From positions 6,339-24,925 of the forward strand of contig JADGJH010000145.1 in the NCBI GenBank assembly GCA_027596945.1: DNA of 18,587 bases, written 5' to 3'. Positions 1 to 9,471 of the stretch are shown here, piece by piece; position 1 is the first letter of the stretch; every line of letters begins with the position of its first letter. Under the pieces are notes generated by a model. The model was not told where the DNA came from. It did no database searches and saw only the letters and a program-made list of their open reading frames with translations. Made by a program: the position numbers and the translations under genes. The DNA comes from Physocladia obscura. Taxonomy: Eukaryota; Chytridiomycota; Chytridiomycetes; Chytridiales; Chytriomycetaceae.

Positions 1-599
1 GGCATGCAACTAAATTGCACAGTGTAAAAAAATAAAACTCAATTTTCAACTTAATAATTCATTTATTCATATCAATCATAATATCCAAAATATTGTATAC
101 ATTCTTTTGCATCTTTAGACCAATACTTCGTGCGGCAATACACACCATGGAATGATGGTCAACAGTTTCAAAGCCAATGTACACATCTTTTTATCTTCAA
201 GAACTTTCCTCAATTGGTTTAAAAATGGATAATATGATGGCTAACATAGCCTGATTTGGATTCACTTATAAAGATTGGTAGTGGCTTGATCATGAAATTT
301 TCAATTCAGTACCAATTCAAATTCCAGAAAAAATGCCAGCCTAGATAGAATGGTCTGTAACATACTCTCTGAAAACTCCATCCAAACTCAATGTTGCAAG
401 CAAACTAACAGTGTGGCTAGACACTCTAGTTAAATTTTTTTTTTTTTTTCTTTGCTTGTTTTGAGTGTTGTATCCATAAGTGTAGTTGATGGTTTTTGAG
501 TTGAATATTGATTTTATTCTTTTACACAATCTTGCTAAGTAGGAGCTATTCAAACTTTCAGATTTCCTCAAAGTCTCCATTATCTACTTTTTTGTAAAT
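1..599. other. Left-edge region without a confident gene
   Basis: AT-rich sequence. On the minus strand an open stretch at 190-59 ends in TGA (61-59) and reads as plausible protein (it includes GFETVDHHSMVCIAARSIGL), with an AATAAA-like string overlapping its last codons. A second minus frame, 240-115, is also open and also looks protein-like (it includes FLNQLRKVLEDKKM). Neither has a clear start, and joining them would need a frameshift. They could be the terminal exon of a gene or a decayed copy. A 79-codon minus frame at 580-341 has an ATG but low-complexity Lys/Asn content and no recognisable domain. The last 100 or so bases before 600 presumably hold the promoter of the next gene; I see no clear TATA box. 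Confidence 0.4.
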
Positions 600-1337
600 A
601 TGAAAATTAGATTTGAGCCACTTCAAATGAGAAACCAACATCCACAGAACACACAAAGCAATGCCAGCACTGGAACAACAACGCGCCAACAGATTCTATT
701 GCTGATAATTTCCCCGCAAATTATTCCTGGAATCGTGCAAAAGATGGGTGCAGCTCTGTGGGTTGGGTATGTCGTTTCCGCCGTGCCAGTACACTGCTGT
801 CTGTTCCTCGAATATCGTGCGACCAGAAAAATCAGCATTCTCGCTCCTCCCATTCTCGTCGGCATTGTCGCTCAAGTCCTTCTCGCATATTTCTTCTCCT
901 CCAACAAACAGATTCAGAATATTGGTAAAGTCGTGACCAACTTCATAATCGGCATGATTTTTCTGGTGTCAATGCTTTTTCCGGAGAATCTCATTGACAA
1001 GTTTGCCGGCCAGGAAGTTAAAAACCGAGTGAATGATCCGAATGTCAGCGAAGATGTGCGTTTGAAAAGAAGGACTGGTTTCAAAAAGTTTACAAACGGT
1101 TTATGTTTGCTCTGGGGAATCGGGAATTTGATTATTGTTGTAATCATTTTAATTGTCAATTTCGAGGCATCTGAGAGTGCCTATGTTTGGATTCAAATTG
1201 GTGTCTCTGTTGGTGGAACATTGTTGCTTGGCGGGATAACTTATTTAGCCGTTCGTGCAATTAAAGAGAGAGCTGCCAAGGCTATGACTGCTGCACACAC
1301 TCAAGATGTTTCTCCCAATCATTTCATTATTACATAA
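600..1337 (+). CDS. Multi-pass membrane protein, VC0807-like family
   Basis: Uninterrupted 245-residue frame. The hydrophilic, Thr/Asn/Gln-rich N-terminus (about residues 1-28) is followed by roughly six hydrophobic segments near residues 31-48, 52-70, 80-100, 111-128, 166-188 and 196-218. The segment ending in FLVSMLFPENLI, then a charged loop of about 35 residues, a GFKKFTNGLCLLWGIGNL stretch and a last pair of helices match the layout I associate with the VC0807 family of small membrane proteins. In fungi these have no established biochemical role. The first ATG (600) is used; a second in-frame ATG at 627 is possible and would remove nine residues. No intron is needed. The coding sequence is less AT-rich than its flanks, supporting a real gene. 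The family name is inferred from pattern and topology only. Confidence 0.65.
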   Translation: MKIRFEPLQMRNQHPQNTQSNASTGTTTRQQILLLIISPQIIPGIVQKMGAALWVGYVVSAVPVHCCLFLEYRATRKISILAPPILVGIVAQVLLAYFFSSNKQIQNIGKVVTNFIIGMIFLVSMLFPENLIDKFAGQEVKNRVNDPNVSEDVRLKRRTGFKKFTNGLCLLWGIGNLIIVVIILIVNFEASESAYVWIQIGVSVGGTLLLGGITYLAVRAIKERAAKAMTAAHTQDVSPNHFIIT

Positions 1338-2181
1338 AAGAGAAAGATAGGCACAAAATTTCCAAAAATATTCACACCCAAGATTGTATTTCTTTCACAG
1401 TTAAACTAAACAAAAACAAATTGTATCCTGTACTTCACTATAAAACTTCCAAATCCACCAGCCATCATCCTAGCATGATTGAAAAGCAACAAAAAAAAAT
1501 TCATCCATTGCCAGCACCCTGTGCATGTTTTTGGAAACCCGAAAATTTTCAGAAAATTAGTCATGTTCATTGCGAATCGCCGTTGTTGGTTTGCGAGCCC
1601 AAGTCAATTTCGACAGCCGCGACAAGCAATGTTTTTCTTTACCAAATTTGTCTTCGTCCAAGTCAATAATTATGGTAATGATTTCGCAGCGTTGGGATTG
1701 ATTTGTCCAATGCAACAAGGAGTATTCTTAAACAAACTCGTGTATATCGGTCTGAAGGATTGACAAAGACGTGGCTCTATTGCATGTGCTTCGAGAAAGT
1801 GTGTTGCTCAGTGGAATAGGGATTGCAACCGGTGGTTGCTGTTGTTGTTTTTGCTGAGTTGATATCGCGAGCAGTTGACACAGGCACACACAGCGAGCAA
1901 AATATATCGCGAATATTTGGAGTAGTCGAGACTACCGGCGTCTTGGTGAGTTTGCCGCCATAGGTGTGTGTTGGGGTGGTTTCCTCTTTTTTTTTTTCAA
2001 AAGAAAGATTCAGTTGTGAATGAGAAAGACTTTTCCAATGGCCTTTGAATCAATAGAATGTAGGCGCCACAAGGAGAAAAGAGTATAATGAAAAAAAATA
2101 ATAACAACTTTCACTTGGAAGTGATGGAGCGGTGCTATGTGGTTTATTTATTTTTTTTGCCCAGCCAGTCTCAAAATTTAT
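1338..2181. other. Long gap with gene-like but unresolved open frames
   Basis: No complete gene could be assembled. 1338-1480 is AT-rich and is probably the 3' flank of the upstream gene. On the minus strand a frame open from 1727 to 1557 has a convincing composition (it includes IIIDLDEDKFGKEKH and SKLTWARKPTTAIRNEHD, then TAA). A second minus frame, open from 1807 to 1670, also looks coding (it includes FRPIYTSLFKNTPCC) and overlaps the first in a different phase. A plus-strand frame at 1479-1763 (94 codons) overlaps both. 1780-1970 is visibly more GC-rich, and 1961 offers a minus-strand ATG followed after eight codons by a possible GTAGTC donor. A small intron-bearing or frameshifted minus-strand gene over about 1961-1557 is possible but unproven. 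I found no tRNA-like pattern. Confidence 0.35.
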
Positions 2182-2182
2182 T
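2177..2182 (-). terminator. Polyadenylation signal AATAAA of RPN9
   Basis: Reading the minus strand, the stop codon TGA runs straight into AATAAA, so the signal overlaps the final A of the stop. This implies a very short 3' untranslated region. Canonical hexamer; use not demonstrated. Confidence 0.45.
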
Positions 2183-3753
2183 CATTCTGCAAGAATAGAA
2201 ATTTCCACAGCACCGTCTCTTTCCAAGCTGACTACTTTTTCCCTGACATTATCACTCCATCCAGCCAGTTTCTCATTGATGGTCTTGATTTGACCCATTT
2301 CGAGGACTCTTGGCTGAACCCAGGATACACTGACTGTGGCATCGATTTCATCAATACTGCCCCGGATAAGACCCAAACTAAGAGCTTTCATAACAAGATG
2401 TTCAACTTCGTGCACAGCAACACGTGTATCTTTGGCAAGGGTTGTGAAAGCCAAACGACCACGTTCTTCTTTGCTGCGGCGGAAAACGCTTTCCATAAGA
2501 GACATCAGACAAAGTTTTTGAGAAAGGAATGCAATTGAGGACACGAGAAGCGGCTACCAAGTAATATTTTTAATATCCAAGAAGTAATGTGAGAAAGAAA
2601 AAATAAATTACCATCTTCAAAAATTCAGGACTCTTTGAAATTTTTTCAAAGGTGTCATTGTCCCCAGAATTGAATGCAAAAAGTAAATTTCTCAGCCAAG
2701 CCGATGGTGACGAAGTCAACGAATCAAGAATTGGATGCATCAGCTGGACACAGTTTAAAAATTTTCAATGTTTGAAAAAAAAATTGAAAAACACAAAAAA
2801 TTAAACCAGTTCTCCAAAATTGTACAATCCATCTCCTAACAAGGCGCTCAATGACAAGTCGTAAGCTCTCTCGATTTTTTCGGCGGTGCTAATTTCTTCA
2901 AGAGAAGTTGACGACAAGAAAAGCAAAGCGTTGTGGTAAAATTGTGGATACAAAGCTTTTGCCTGAAGGAAAAAAACGAAATATAAAGAATCAAAAAAAT
3001 TTCAAATAAAACACGCGCAAACCCATTTTCTTGTGCGTGTTTTATTTGTTTTTTGCTTTTTATTTTTCAGAAAATACCTTATAATAGTCCGCCGAAACGC
3101 GGTAAAAACTTGCATTAATCACGGTATCAACAACAGGCAAATCACTCAAAATTTTTTCGCTTTCATCGATACTTGCTTTGCATCCCTCGAAATCGGCTGA
3201 GACGAGTTTAATATGGGCAGCCTCCATAGATGCAAGAACGTAAGAGTCTCTGTCTTCGGATTGGTCTTTGAGTCTCTCGACTTGTCTATTGAGAAAAGCG
3301 AGAGATGTCGTTGGGTCTTCAGATGGGTAGTTTTAAATAAATGTGTATAGCTGAAAAAAATAAACGAAAAGGTACCTTTGATTGTTCTGCTTGCCGTGGT
3401 TACAAACAACACGAGACTCAGCTGGTTCATGCGTTTCTGCCACTCCGACACAAATTCATCGTACAAAGGCACAAGAAACGGCGTGGCTGACGGAAGGCGC
3501 ACAAACTTGTTGAGTACGAGTGTCAGTTGATGCCACAGTCTGGATGAACAAGGGTTTACGGAAACAGAATAGAGTAGAACAGAATATTAGGCGTGAATTC
3601 GGCTAATGCGATGATTGCTTTACTCTAATTTAAAAGAAGTACGCACTTTCTGTCATAGAGGTCTTCAAACTGATCGAAAAACTCTCTCAGTTCGGCAGGC
3701 GCGCTCTGCTTTGCTTTGTTCAAATACACGGTTACGTCGCGATCGACTTGCAT
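2182..3753 (-). CDS. RPN9: 26S proteasome lid subunit Rpn9 / PSMD13
   Basis: Six exons join in phase: 3753-3647, 3539-3376, 3316-3078, 2962-2807, 2743-2612 and 2553-2182 (389 residues; the human protein is slightly shorter). Introns are 107, 59, 115, 63 and 58 bp, all GT-AG. Identifying stretches are DLYDRKLWHQLTL across the first junction, LLGDGLYNFGEL followed by LMHPILDSL across the fourth, and the C-terminal winged-helix part of the PCI domain with VEHLVMKALSLGLIRGSIDE and WVQPRVLEMGQI. The N-terminal two thirds are the usual helical repeats. Rpn9 is a structural, non-catalytic subunit of the regulatory-particle lid, in cytoplasm and nucleus. The ATG at 3753 gives the expected start just before the family's first conserved helix; longer upstream reading is low complexity. 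It is divergent from ALG10. Confidence 0.93.
3003..3048. repeat. Near-perfect 18-bp inverted repeat (hairpin) in RPN9 intron 3
   Basis: The arms 3003-3020 (CAAATAAAACACGCGCAA) and 3031-3048 (TTGTGCGTGTTTTATTTG) pair over 18 positions, 17 Watson-Crick and one G-T, around a 10-base loop. The element lies wholly inside the 115-bp third intron (3077-2963 on the minus strand), the longest in that gene. Folding would bring the splice sites closer. Origin unknown: a small terminal-inverted-repeat remnant or a structured intron element are both possible. Confidence 0.8.
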
Positions 3754-3834
3754 AATGCGAATGGGTGGATGTTGGTTGGGTTTTGTTTGGTGTTTTTTTG
3801 TGATGTTTTTGAAGAGAATATTCCTTTTTTTGGC
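3754..3834. promoter_or_regulatory. 81-bp divergent intergenic region between RPN9 and ALG10
   Basis: The start codons of RPN9 (minus, 3753) and ALG10 (plus, 3835) face away from each other with 81 bases between them, so promoter elements must be shared or lie inside the neighbouring transcript. On the plus strand the stretch is strikingly G/T-rich with few C, including T runs at about 3796-3802 and 3825-3830. No TATA box is apparent. Confidence 0.55.
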
Positions 3835-5745
3835 ATGTCGACGCGGCTTTGGCCTGTGAATTTTCTGTTTGCTTATGGCGTTGTTTGGATGATGGCGGCC
3901 CAGACACTGGCGTGGTTGGTGGTAAAATACGTGGGTGCTGCATACATGGTCGGTTGCGCCACGCTTAGTAGGCATTGAATTCGTTATCATAACATCCGCT
4001 CATCAAAGGACGAAATATTCCACGTTCCGCAAGCTCAAAGTTTCTGCGCTGCCGGCTTCAGCTCTATCTTAAGCGTTCCATATGATCCCAAGCTGACGAC
4101 TCCGCCAGGCCTGTGAGCAATCCAATTTTTTCGTCCAATCATCGATCACTCCGTTAACCAGCCCTGACTCACCTTTCGCTTTCGTAGCTATGTAATCTCT
4201 CTTGCGCTTCTCGCTCCCTTCTCAGCTACCGCAGACGGTGTTATTCCATGTACACTCAATAATTTACGTTGGGTCAATTTTGCGTTTGCTGTTGCTACTA
4301 TTGTTGTCGTAAAAGCCACTCTTGACATAATACGTGGCAGCCCAGCACACGACGAAAAATCAAACGCGAAAAATTTTCTGGAATCCTTTGTTATATGCTT
4401 TTTTCCCGTTGCGTACTTTTTCAATTTCCTGTATTACACGGATTCAGGATCAACGTTTTTCACGCTTCTCGCATTCTCCTTGTCCCTTAAAAATAACCAC
4501 TTTTCTAGTGCTTTAGTATGTATTTGCTATTATATTGCATGTATTTTGTTTCATTCTCTACATTTGCAAACCAAGGCAGGGACAGTTGCAATGACTTTTC
4601 GTCAGACAAACGCAATTTGGCTATTATTTTTTACCGCATTTGCTGTAGTGCGTACACTAGTCACTTGTTCAACAAATTCTGTCGCTGGAAGACTCTCAAC
4701 AGAATTTTGTACGTGAAAGTCCATTTTTAACCCAATATATTATCGAAAATAATTTAAAAGAAAATTTTAATTTAGCTATTTCGTCAATAATTTCATTGAT
4801 AGTCGCCTTTTTTTCGAATTTTTGGCTTCTACTTTCAATTTTTTGGCCATATCTTATGTCAATGGCTTTTTTTGCTGGGTTTATTGTCTGGAATGGTGGC
4901 ATTGTGTTAGGTGACAAAAGCAATCACATTGCGCAATTGCATGTCGCCCAGTTTTTGTACTTTGCAGGGTTTTCTGCAGTTTTTTTGGCAGTAACTGTAG
5001 GAATTTCGGACAGAATTTTTGAAACATATCGAATCCTTTCAAGAGCTTTGACAAGGTATTGTTCCATTTTTTGTTATTGTTGTTGTAGTTCTCGTATTTT
5101 TATTCATACGAAACAAACGAATAATAACATACAGCCCGCGACGTTTTTTTTATTTCGCTGTATTTCCGATTGTTATTGCAATTTGTGTGTCAAAATTTAC
5201 GTGAGTACTTTTTAGGTTGAAAATTTCGGTGAAAAACCAATTTTTCACAGTGTTGAACATCCGTTTTTGTTGGCCGATAACCGGCACTTCACTTTCTACA
5301 TTTGGAAATACATTTTCAAAAGCTCGCCATATTTCAGATTTGTGCTTGTTCCAGGTTACACATTTTCTCTCTGGATCTTGTGGAAACATTTATGTGAGAT
5401 AAAAGAAACACTCCTGTTCACTTTTGTGTGTTCCAGTGTATATCTGTGTGTTTGTCACACGGCTACTAAACTTGCACTTTATTAGCAAAAGAAACTTCCA
5501 GTTTAGTTGCCTTCATATTTTTCGTATGCGCTGGACTGGCATTAATTCCGTCACCGCTTATGGAGTTTCGATATTATATTATTCCATTTTTCATTTTGCG
5601 CCTTTTCGCACGGCCTGGGTGGATGGCTCTTGGGATTGAGCTTTTAATTTATACTGCTATAAATGCCTTCACCTTCTGGCTATTCCTATTTCGGACATTT
5701 GAATGGCCAAATGAACCTGGCGTTGCGCAAAGATTCATGTACTGA
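3835..5745 (+). CDS. ALG10: Dol-P-Glc alpha-1,2-glucosyltransferase ALG10
   Basis: Transfers the last glucose from dolichyl-phosphate glucose to the lipid-linked oligosaccharide in the ER membrane, completing the N-glycan precursor. Exons: 3835-3948, 4009-4112, 4188-4515, 4576-4708, 4776-5055, 5135-5200, 5251-5427 and 5502-5745 (481 residues, close to the human length). Motifs are YMDEIFHVPQAQ at about 37-48 (split by intron 1; it holds the acidic loop after the first membrane helix), DPKLTTPPGLY, FFNFLYYTDSGS, FRQTN, NGGIVLGDKSNH (263-274), FLLADNRHFTFYIW (347-360), MEFRYYIIPF, and the C-terminal TFEWPN...QRFMY. Many hydrophobic helices. Start chosen at 3835 because it gives one membrane helix before DEIFH; an upstream in-frame ATG at 3748 would overlap RPN9. 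The junction into the last exon is uncertain: 5394-5506 is an alternative intron, 13 residues shorter and still in frame. Confidence 0.92.
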
Positions 5746-5747
5746 AA

Positions 5748-5753
5748 ATAAAT
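5748..5753 (+). terminator. Polyadenylation signal AATAAA of ALG10
   Basis: Canonical hexamer two bases after the ALG10 stop, within the 42-bp gap to the convergent FAM161-like stop at 5788. The two transcripts' 3' ends probably overlap. Confidence 0.4.
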
Positions 5754-5787
5754 ACAAAAAGGAAAATAAAATGTAGTTATTTGTTTT

Positions 5788-8233
5788 TCAAAAATTTTGC
5801 TCCTTCAAAATCATTTCAATTTTTGATCGAGCTTGCCGTTTGGCATTTTCAATAGAAACAATTTCAAAAAGACAAAGCCGATCTTCCAGTTTACTTTTAA
5901 TATTTTCCAGCTTTTTTTTGTATTCAAGTTCTCGAAGTCGCAACTGCTTTTGGAGTGCGTGTTTAAGTTGCTGACTTTGTGCCGCTTTATTAGCCTCCGA
6001 AATTTCAGCGCGCATTTGGATTTTAGCGGCAATTTTTTTTTCTTGCCGCGAGCTTGGTTCAGTTCGCGATTCCGGTGTTATCGTTGCGTCAAAATTAAGA
6101 CATTTGGCTGTCTTTTGTTGTTCGTATTTAGTTTTTTTTTCTTGACCAACGATTGCTTTCAGCCATGATGATTTAGTTTCTTTGAGTGGAAAAGAAGGTG
6201 GCTGCGAAATAAAAAAAGAACAATCAAATCACATGAGAAAAAAACATACTTTTATCATTATCATAGATTATTACCTCAAAAGGAGAAGACAAAGGGGTGG
6301 TCGCTTTAAAATCACTGTTTTTTCGAAATCTTAAGAAGTTTTTGGCTTCTTTGTCTTCCCGTTTTTGCTTCTTTTCAAACGCTTGTCTTTCATGCTCTTC
6401 AACACCTTTAAATGGCTCTGGACTGGATAAATGACCATTTTCATTATTATTTTAAATTTAAGAGATGGATGAAATGGAGAAACAGCAACAAAAAAAATGC
6501 TAGTTTACACTATTTTGGATCTAACAGCCAATTTCAGTTTTTCTTGAAACTCGTACTGCATTCGTTTAAAGTCTGGAATGCTGTGGTTGAGTTTCGGATG
6601 GAACGAGTGCTCCGATGTCAAACCAGAATTTCGTTCATTTTCTTTTGTCAAATTATTTTGTTAGTCTTCCTTTTTTTTTTTTTCTTTTGTTCACTCACCC
6701 AAAAGACGCTCTTTTTTTTTACGCCCATCTTCAGCCGCATGAGCTGCAAGACTATTTTCTGCCGTCAAAAGACGTAACGATTTTTTCCTTGTTGCATCTT
6801 GCTTCTTCTTCTCGATTTCCAGAATAGCATCTTGAATGACTTTGTTCGATTGAGACTAAAAAAAAACTGTAAATACAATTGTATTTGCGTATAAATGTAT
6901 AAATCTAGTGAACCTTGCATTTACAGTGCAGTAGCAAAGATTTTCCTACATGATGTCCTCCTACAGCACAAAGAGTTCCACTTTCACCCCCAAAACTGAA
7001 AGTCTTGATTTTGCTCATGATTTGATTTGCGCGCTCTGCTTTTCTCTCAACGCTCTTGTTGCCCATACGTCGCATTATTTCGTTATATCGCGGAAGGATT
7101 GACGATGCTGGAACTGGTGTTGCGCGAAACTGACAGTTCAATTGAAGCTCGGTTTCCGCGCGTACACGCTGAGCTGAAAGTTCGGCCCACATACGTCGAG
7201 TTGACGTAGAATTTTTTGGTTGTCGTGGTGGTGTTGGCGATTTTTGCCTGTTATTGTTGAGTCGCCCTTCTGCTTCGTGGTAATTTGCATTATTTTCGAG
7301 GCAAATATTTTTCGGCAAGATTGGAGTTGGTGTGTTTTCAGGAAATGATTGGTTATCAGGAATGTCTAATAACTCTCCATGTGTCTGGGTAGAGATAAAA
7401 TTAATGCAAAAGAGTAACGAAGTATTTTATTTCATAGTTACTCTCATTCTCCACTGTTCAGATATTTCTTGAAGATCTTCCGCAACTATTGCCTGCTCAA
7501 GTCCAGTGAATAAATTTTCGACAACATCTGGGTGCTCGAGTGGAAATGCTCTAGCTTCAGCATGTCGCAGTTGCTCCCACAATTGAGATTCTTCTGGGTT
7601 CTCCGCAATCCCATTATAAATATTTGTCGCATCGCCAATCCACGCATATTCTGGGTTTTCTTGTCGTTCATAATTACTGTTCGGAAAAGACCAAGGTGTT
7701 TCAGTCCATCCAAAAGAATGCGGTTTTAGATCTTTTTGAATATTTTGAATTTCGCCATATAATTTTTTGTGTAAGTAGGCTGCTCGAGCTGCAAGAGATT
7801 TGCGCTTCTGTTCTGTGCAAACGCTGGTGTAATAGATATCAAGCATTGATGGCAGAGAATCCATTTCAATGGTATTCAATTTTGAAAGAGCGTTTTGATA
7901 GGCTGTATCGCTATTTACTTTTGAAGCAAGCTGCGAAGAGTCTGAGATTTGCGGTGAAGGAGAGTTAGCGACTGAAAAATATTCTTTGCAAAGGCTCTCG
8001 CTGTCTATTTCTGCCAGCTCTGAAGATTCACTTGCAGTTTTACGCGTGGAACTAGAAGATGATAATGATACAGACGCATAACTTGGATGTGAGTGATTGT
8101 GGGAGCGGTTTGTTTTGTCGTCACAAGTACGACTTTTTACTGAATACGTAGAACAGTTGCGATTCCGTTTATTTTTATTGTCGAATGGACGGTGCAAAAC
8201 GTGCCCTTGAAAAGTACGGCCGACAACTTCCAT
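5788..8233 (-). CDS. FAM161-like centriole/cilium protein
   Basis: Exons: 8233-7442, 7384-6950, 6855-6699, 6641-6509, 6422-6275 and 6201-5788 (about 692 residues). Family signatures occur in the same order as in animal FAM161A/B: FRATPVPASSILPRY (350-364) then KTFSF; HPKLNHSIPDF (476-486); VPEPF (506-510, across intron 4); and a C-terminal basic coiled coil ending RLCLFEIVSIENAKRQARSK. Residues 1-340 are Ser/Pro-rich with a middle block (PSMLDIYYTSVC, HSFGWTETPWSFP) I do not recognise. FAM161 proteins bind microtubules inside the centriole barrel and at the ciliary base, so a basal-body role is inferred. The start at 8233 is the first ATG; the frame extends upstream only through TTG. The end of exon 2 is uncertain: donors at 6964, 6949 and 6913 are all in phase. 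The exon 3 junction was fixed by a run of nine A and a GTGAGT donor. Confidence 0.83.
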
Positions 8234-8269
8234 TTTCTCAAATAATATGTCTGACAAAAACAAAGCAAA
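8234..8269. promoter_or_regulatory. 36-bp divergent region between FAM161-like and Aim18/46-like genes
   Basis: Only 36 bases separate the two start codons (8233 minus, 8270 plus). The sequence is A/T-rich with no recognisable TATA box or RFX-type X-box. Both 5' leaders must be very short, or at least one transcript starts inside the other gene. Confidence 0.5.
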
Positions 8270-9278
8270 ATGATTCGACGAATGTTTGGCAAGGTACTGT
8301 TCGGGACGCGCATTGCACTGACGGATGTAACAGGACGAGGAATAATGCAGAGACGAATTGTAGGAGTGCTTGGGTTTGGAATTGGGATTGGAGCTGGGCT
8401 CAGCTTTGTTTCTGCGAATAGCATCGGCATTCTTACACTGGAGGCCGAGTGGCCGGTTTTAACTTCTGCGTCTTTCGCGGCTTCTTATTCGGATGTCGAC
8501 GTGTTTACTGATCCCGACACGTCCGTTCTCATTCCGTATTCTCTTTCACAGCGCTTTGCTGGCCGTATCCACAACTTTTCTCTGCTCGGCTTTGGCGTAC
8601 GTGCCGTTACTGTTCTCAATTTTCATGTATATGTTGCCGCCCTCTATGCCGACGCAGCCGCAGTGGTCAATACATTAATTTGCTATTTTATCAATTTGCA
8701 GGCGTAAAAGTAACTATTAACGACAGGCTGCCCTCAAGTCAGATTCACGATGGAAATCGTTCAAACCTGCTGATCTTTTATCTAGCACCGACTCGGGCTT
8801 CCATATGAAGAGCCTTGTTCGTCATTCCAACACCGAACTTGCCCTTATTATTGAACCCGTTCGTCAAACTACCGGTGTTCATTTACGTCAAGGCTTCACA
8901 CGTTTTCTCAATGCGCGTCTTGCAAAAGACGTCCGCGAAAATAATTTTCCTTCTTCAGCTGACCAAGCAGAAGCAGAGAAGGCAATTGCCGATCTTGAAC
9001 GTTTGTTTCCTGTGGGCACTATTAACAAAAACGAACGTATTTTGTTCACCAAAACTGCTGATTCATGCCTTCGTCTTGAGTATCAGGTAACTTTTGAAAA
9101 CTTTTTTTATTGGAATTAACTAAGGAAAATGGAATGCAAGGGACGTGAATATGCATATATTCATTCAAAGTGGCTTGCCCACAGATTTTTTGAAGGATAT
9201 TTGGCTCATGAAAAGCCAATCACAGAAAAGTTTCGGACTAGTGTTGCCAACGGTCTCTTTCTCCTCATTAATTCTTGA
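8270..9278 (+). CDS. Chalcone-isomerase-fold mitochondrial protein, Aim18/Aim46-like
   Basis: Exons: 8270-8662, 8727-9086 and 9141-9278 (296 residues). The N-terminus (MIRRMFGKVLFGTRIAL) is Arg-rich and amphipathic, followed by a Gly-rich hydrophobic segment (about 30-50), fitting mitochondrial import and membrane anchoring. The chalcone-isomerase-like domain includes LLGFGVRAVTVLNFHVYVAALYAD (split here as LLGFGVRAVTVL and NFHVYVAALYAD), then KSLVRHSNTELALIIEPVR, HLRQGFTRFLNARL, and in the last exon SKWLAHRFFEGYLA. Yeast relatives are Aim18 and Aim46, haem-associated inner-membrane proteins without proven isomerase activity. The exon 2 acceptor (CAG ending 8726) was chosen because the more canonical CAG ending 8701 leads to stops in the needed phases. 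The exact first donor (8663 or 8666) is uncertain by one codon. Divergent from the FAM161-like gene. Confidence 0.8.
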
Positions 9279-9471
9279 AAATACAGTTTCTGATTTTTTT
9301 TCACCTTTCTTCCATATTTTTGTTTGTGTCTTGGAAATTTTGGTTTCTAAAAGATTGGCAGTAAAGATTACCAAAAAAAAAAAAAGATCAAGCAAACACC
9401 TTGCCATCAGAGTTTTGTCTTGGCAATTGAATCAGTATATTAAAAATCACACAAAATTCACATACCAAGCC

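Noticed and set aside
3748..3834. Upstream in-frame ATG at 3748 as the ALG10 start
   Set aside because: It would overlap the RPN9 start codon and add a segment lacking any family similarity; the ATG at 3835 gives the normal single helix before DEIFH.
4796..5215. Continuous 139-codon plus-strand frame as a separate gene
   Set aside because: Its first part is ALG10 exon 5, but after 5055 it reads through intron 5056-5134 out of the family's phase into Cys-rich, unlike sequence.
6412..6827. Plus-strand frames rich in Phe and Ser
   Set aside because: They are the complement of Lys-rich FAM161-like exons and T-rich introns, with no recognisable domain.
8234..8263. FAM161-like frame extended to 8263
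   Set aside because: The extension starts at TTG; the first ATG in the frame is at 8233.
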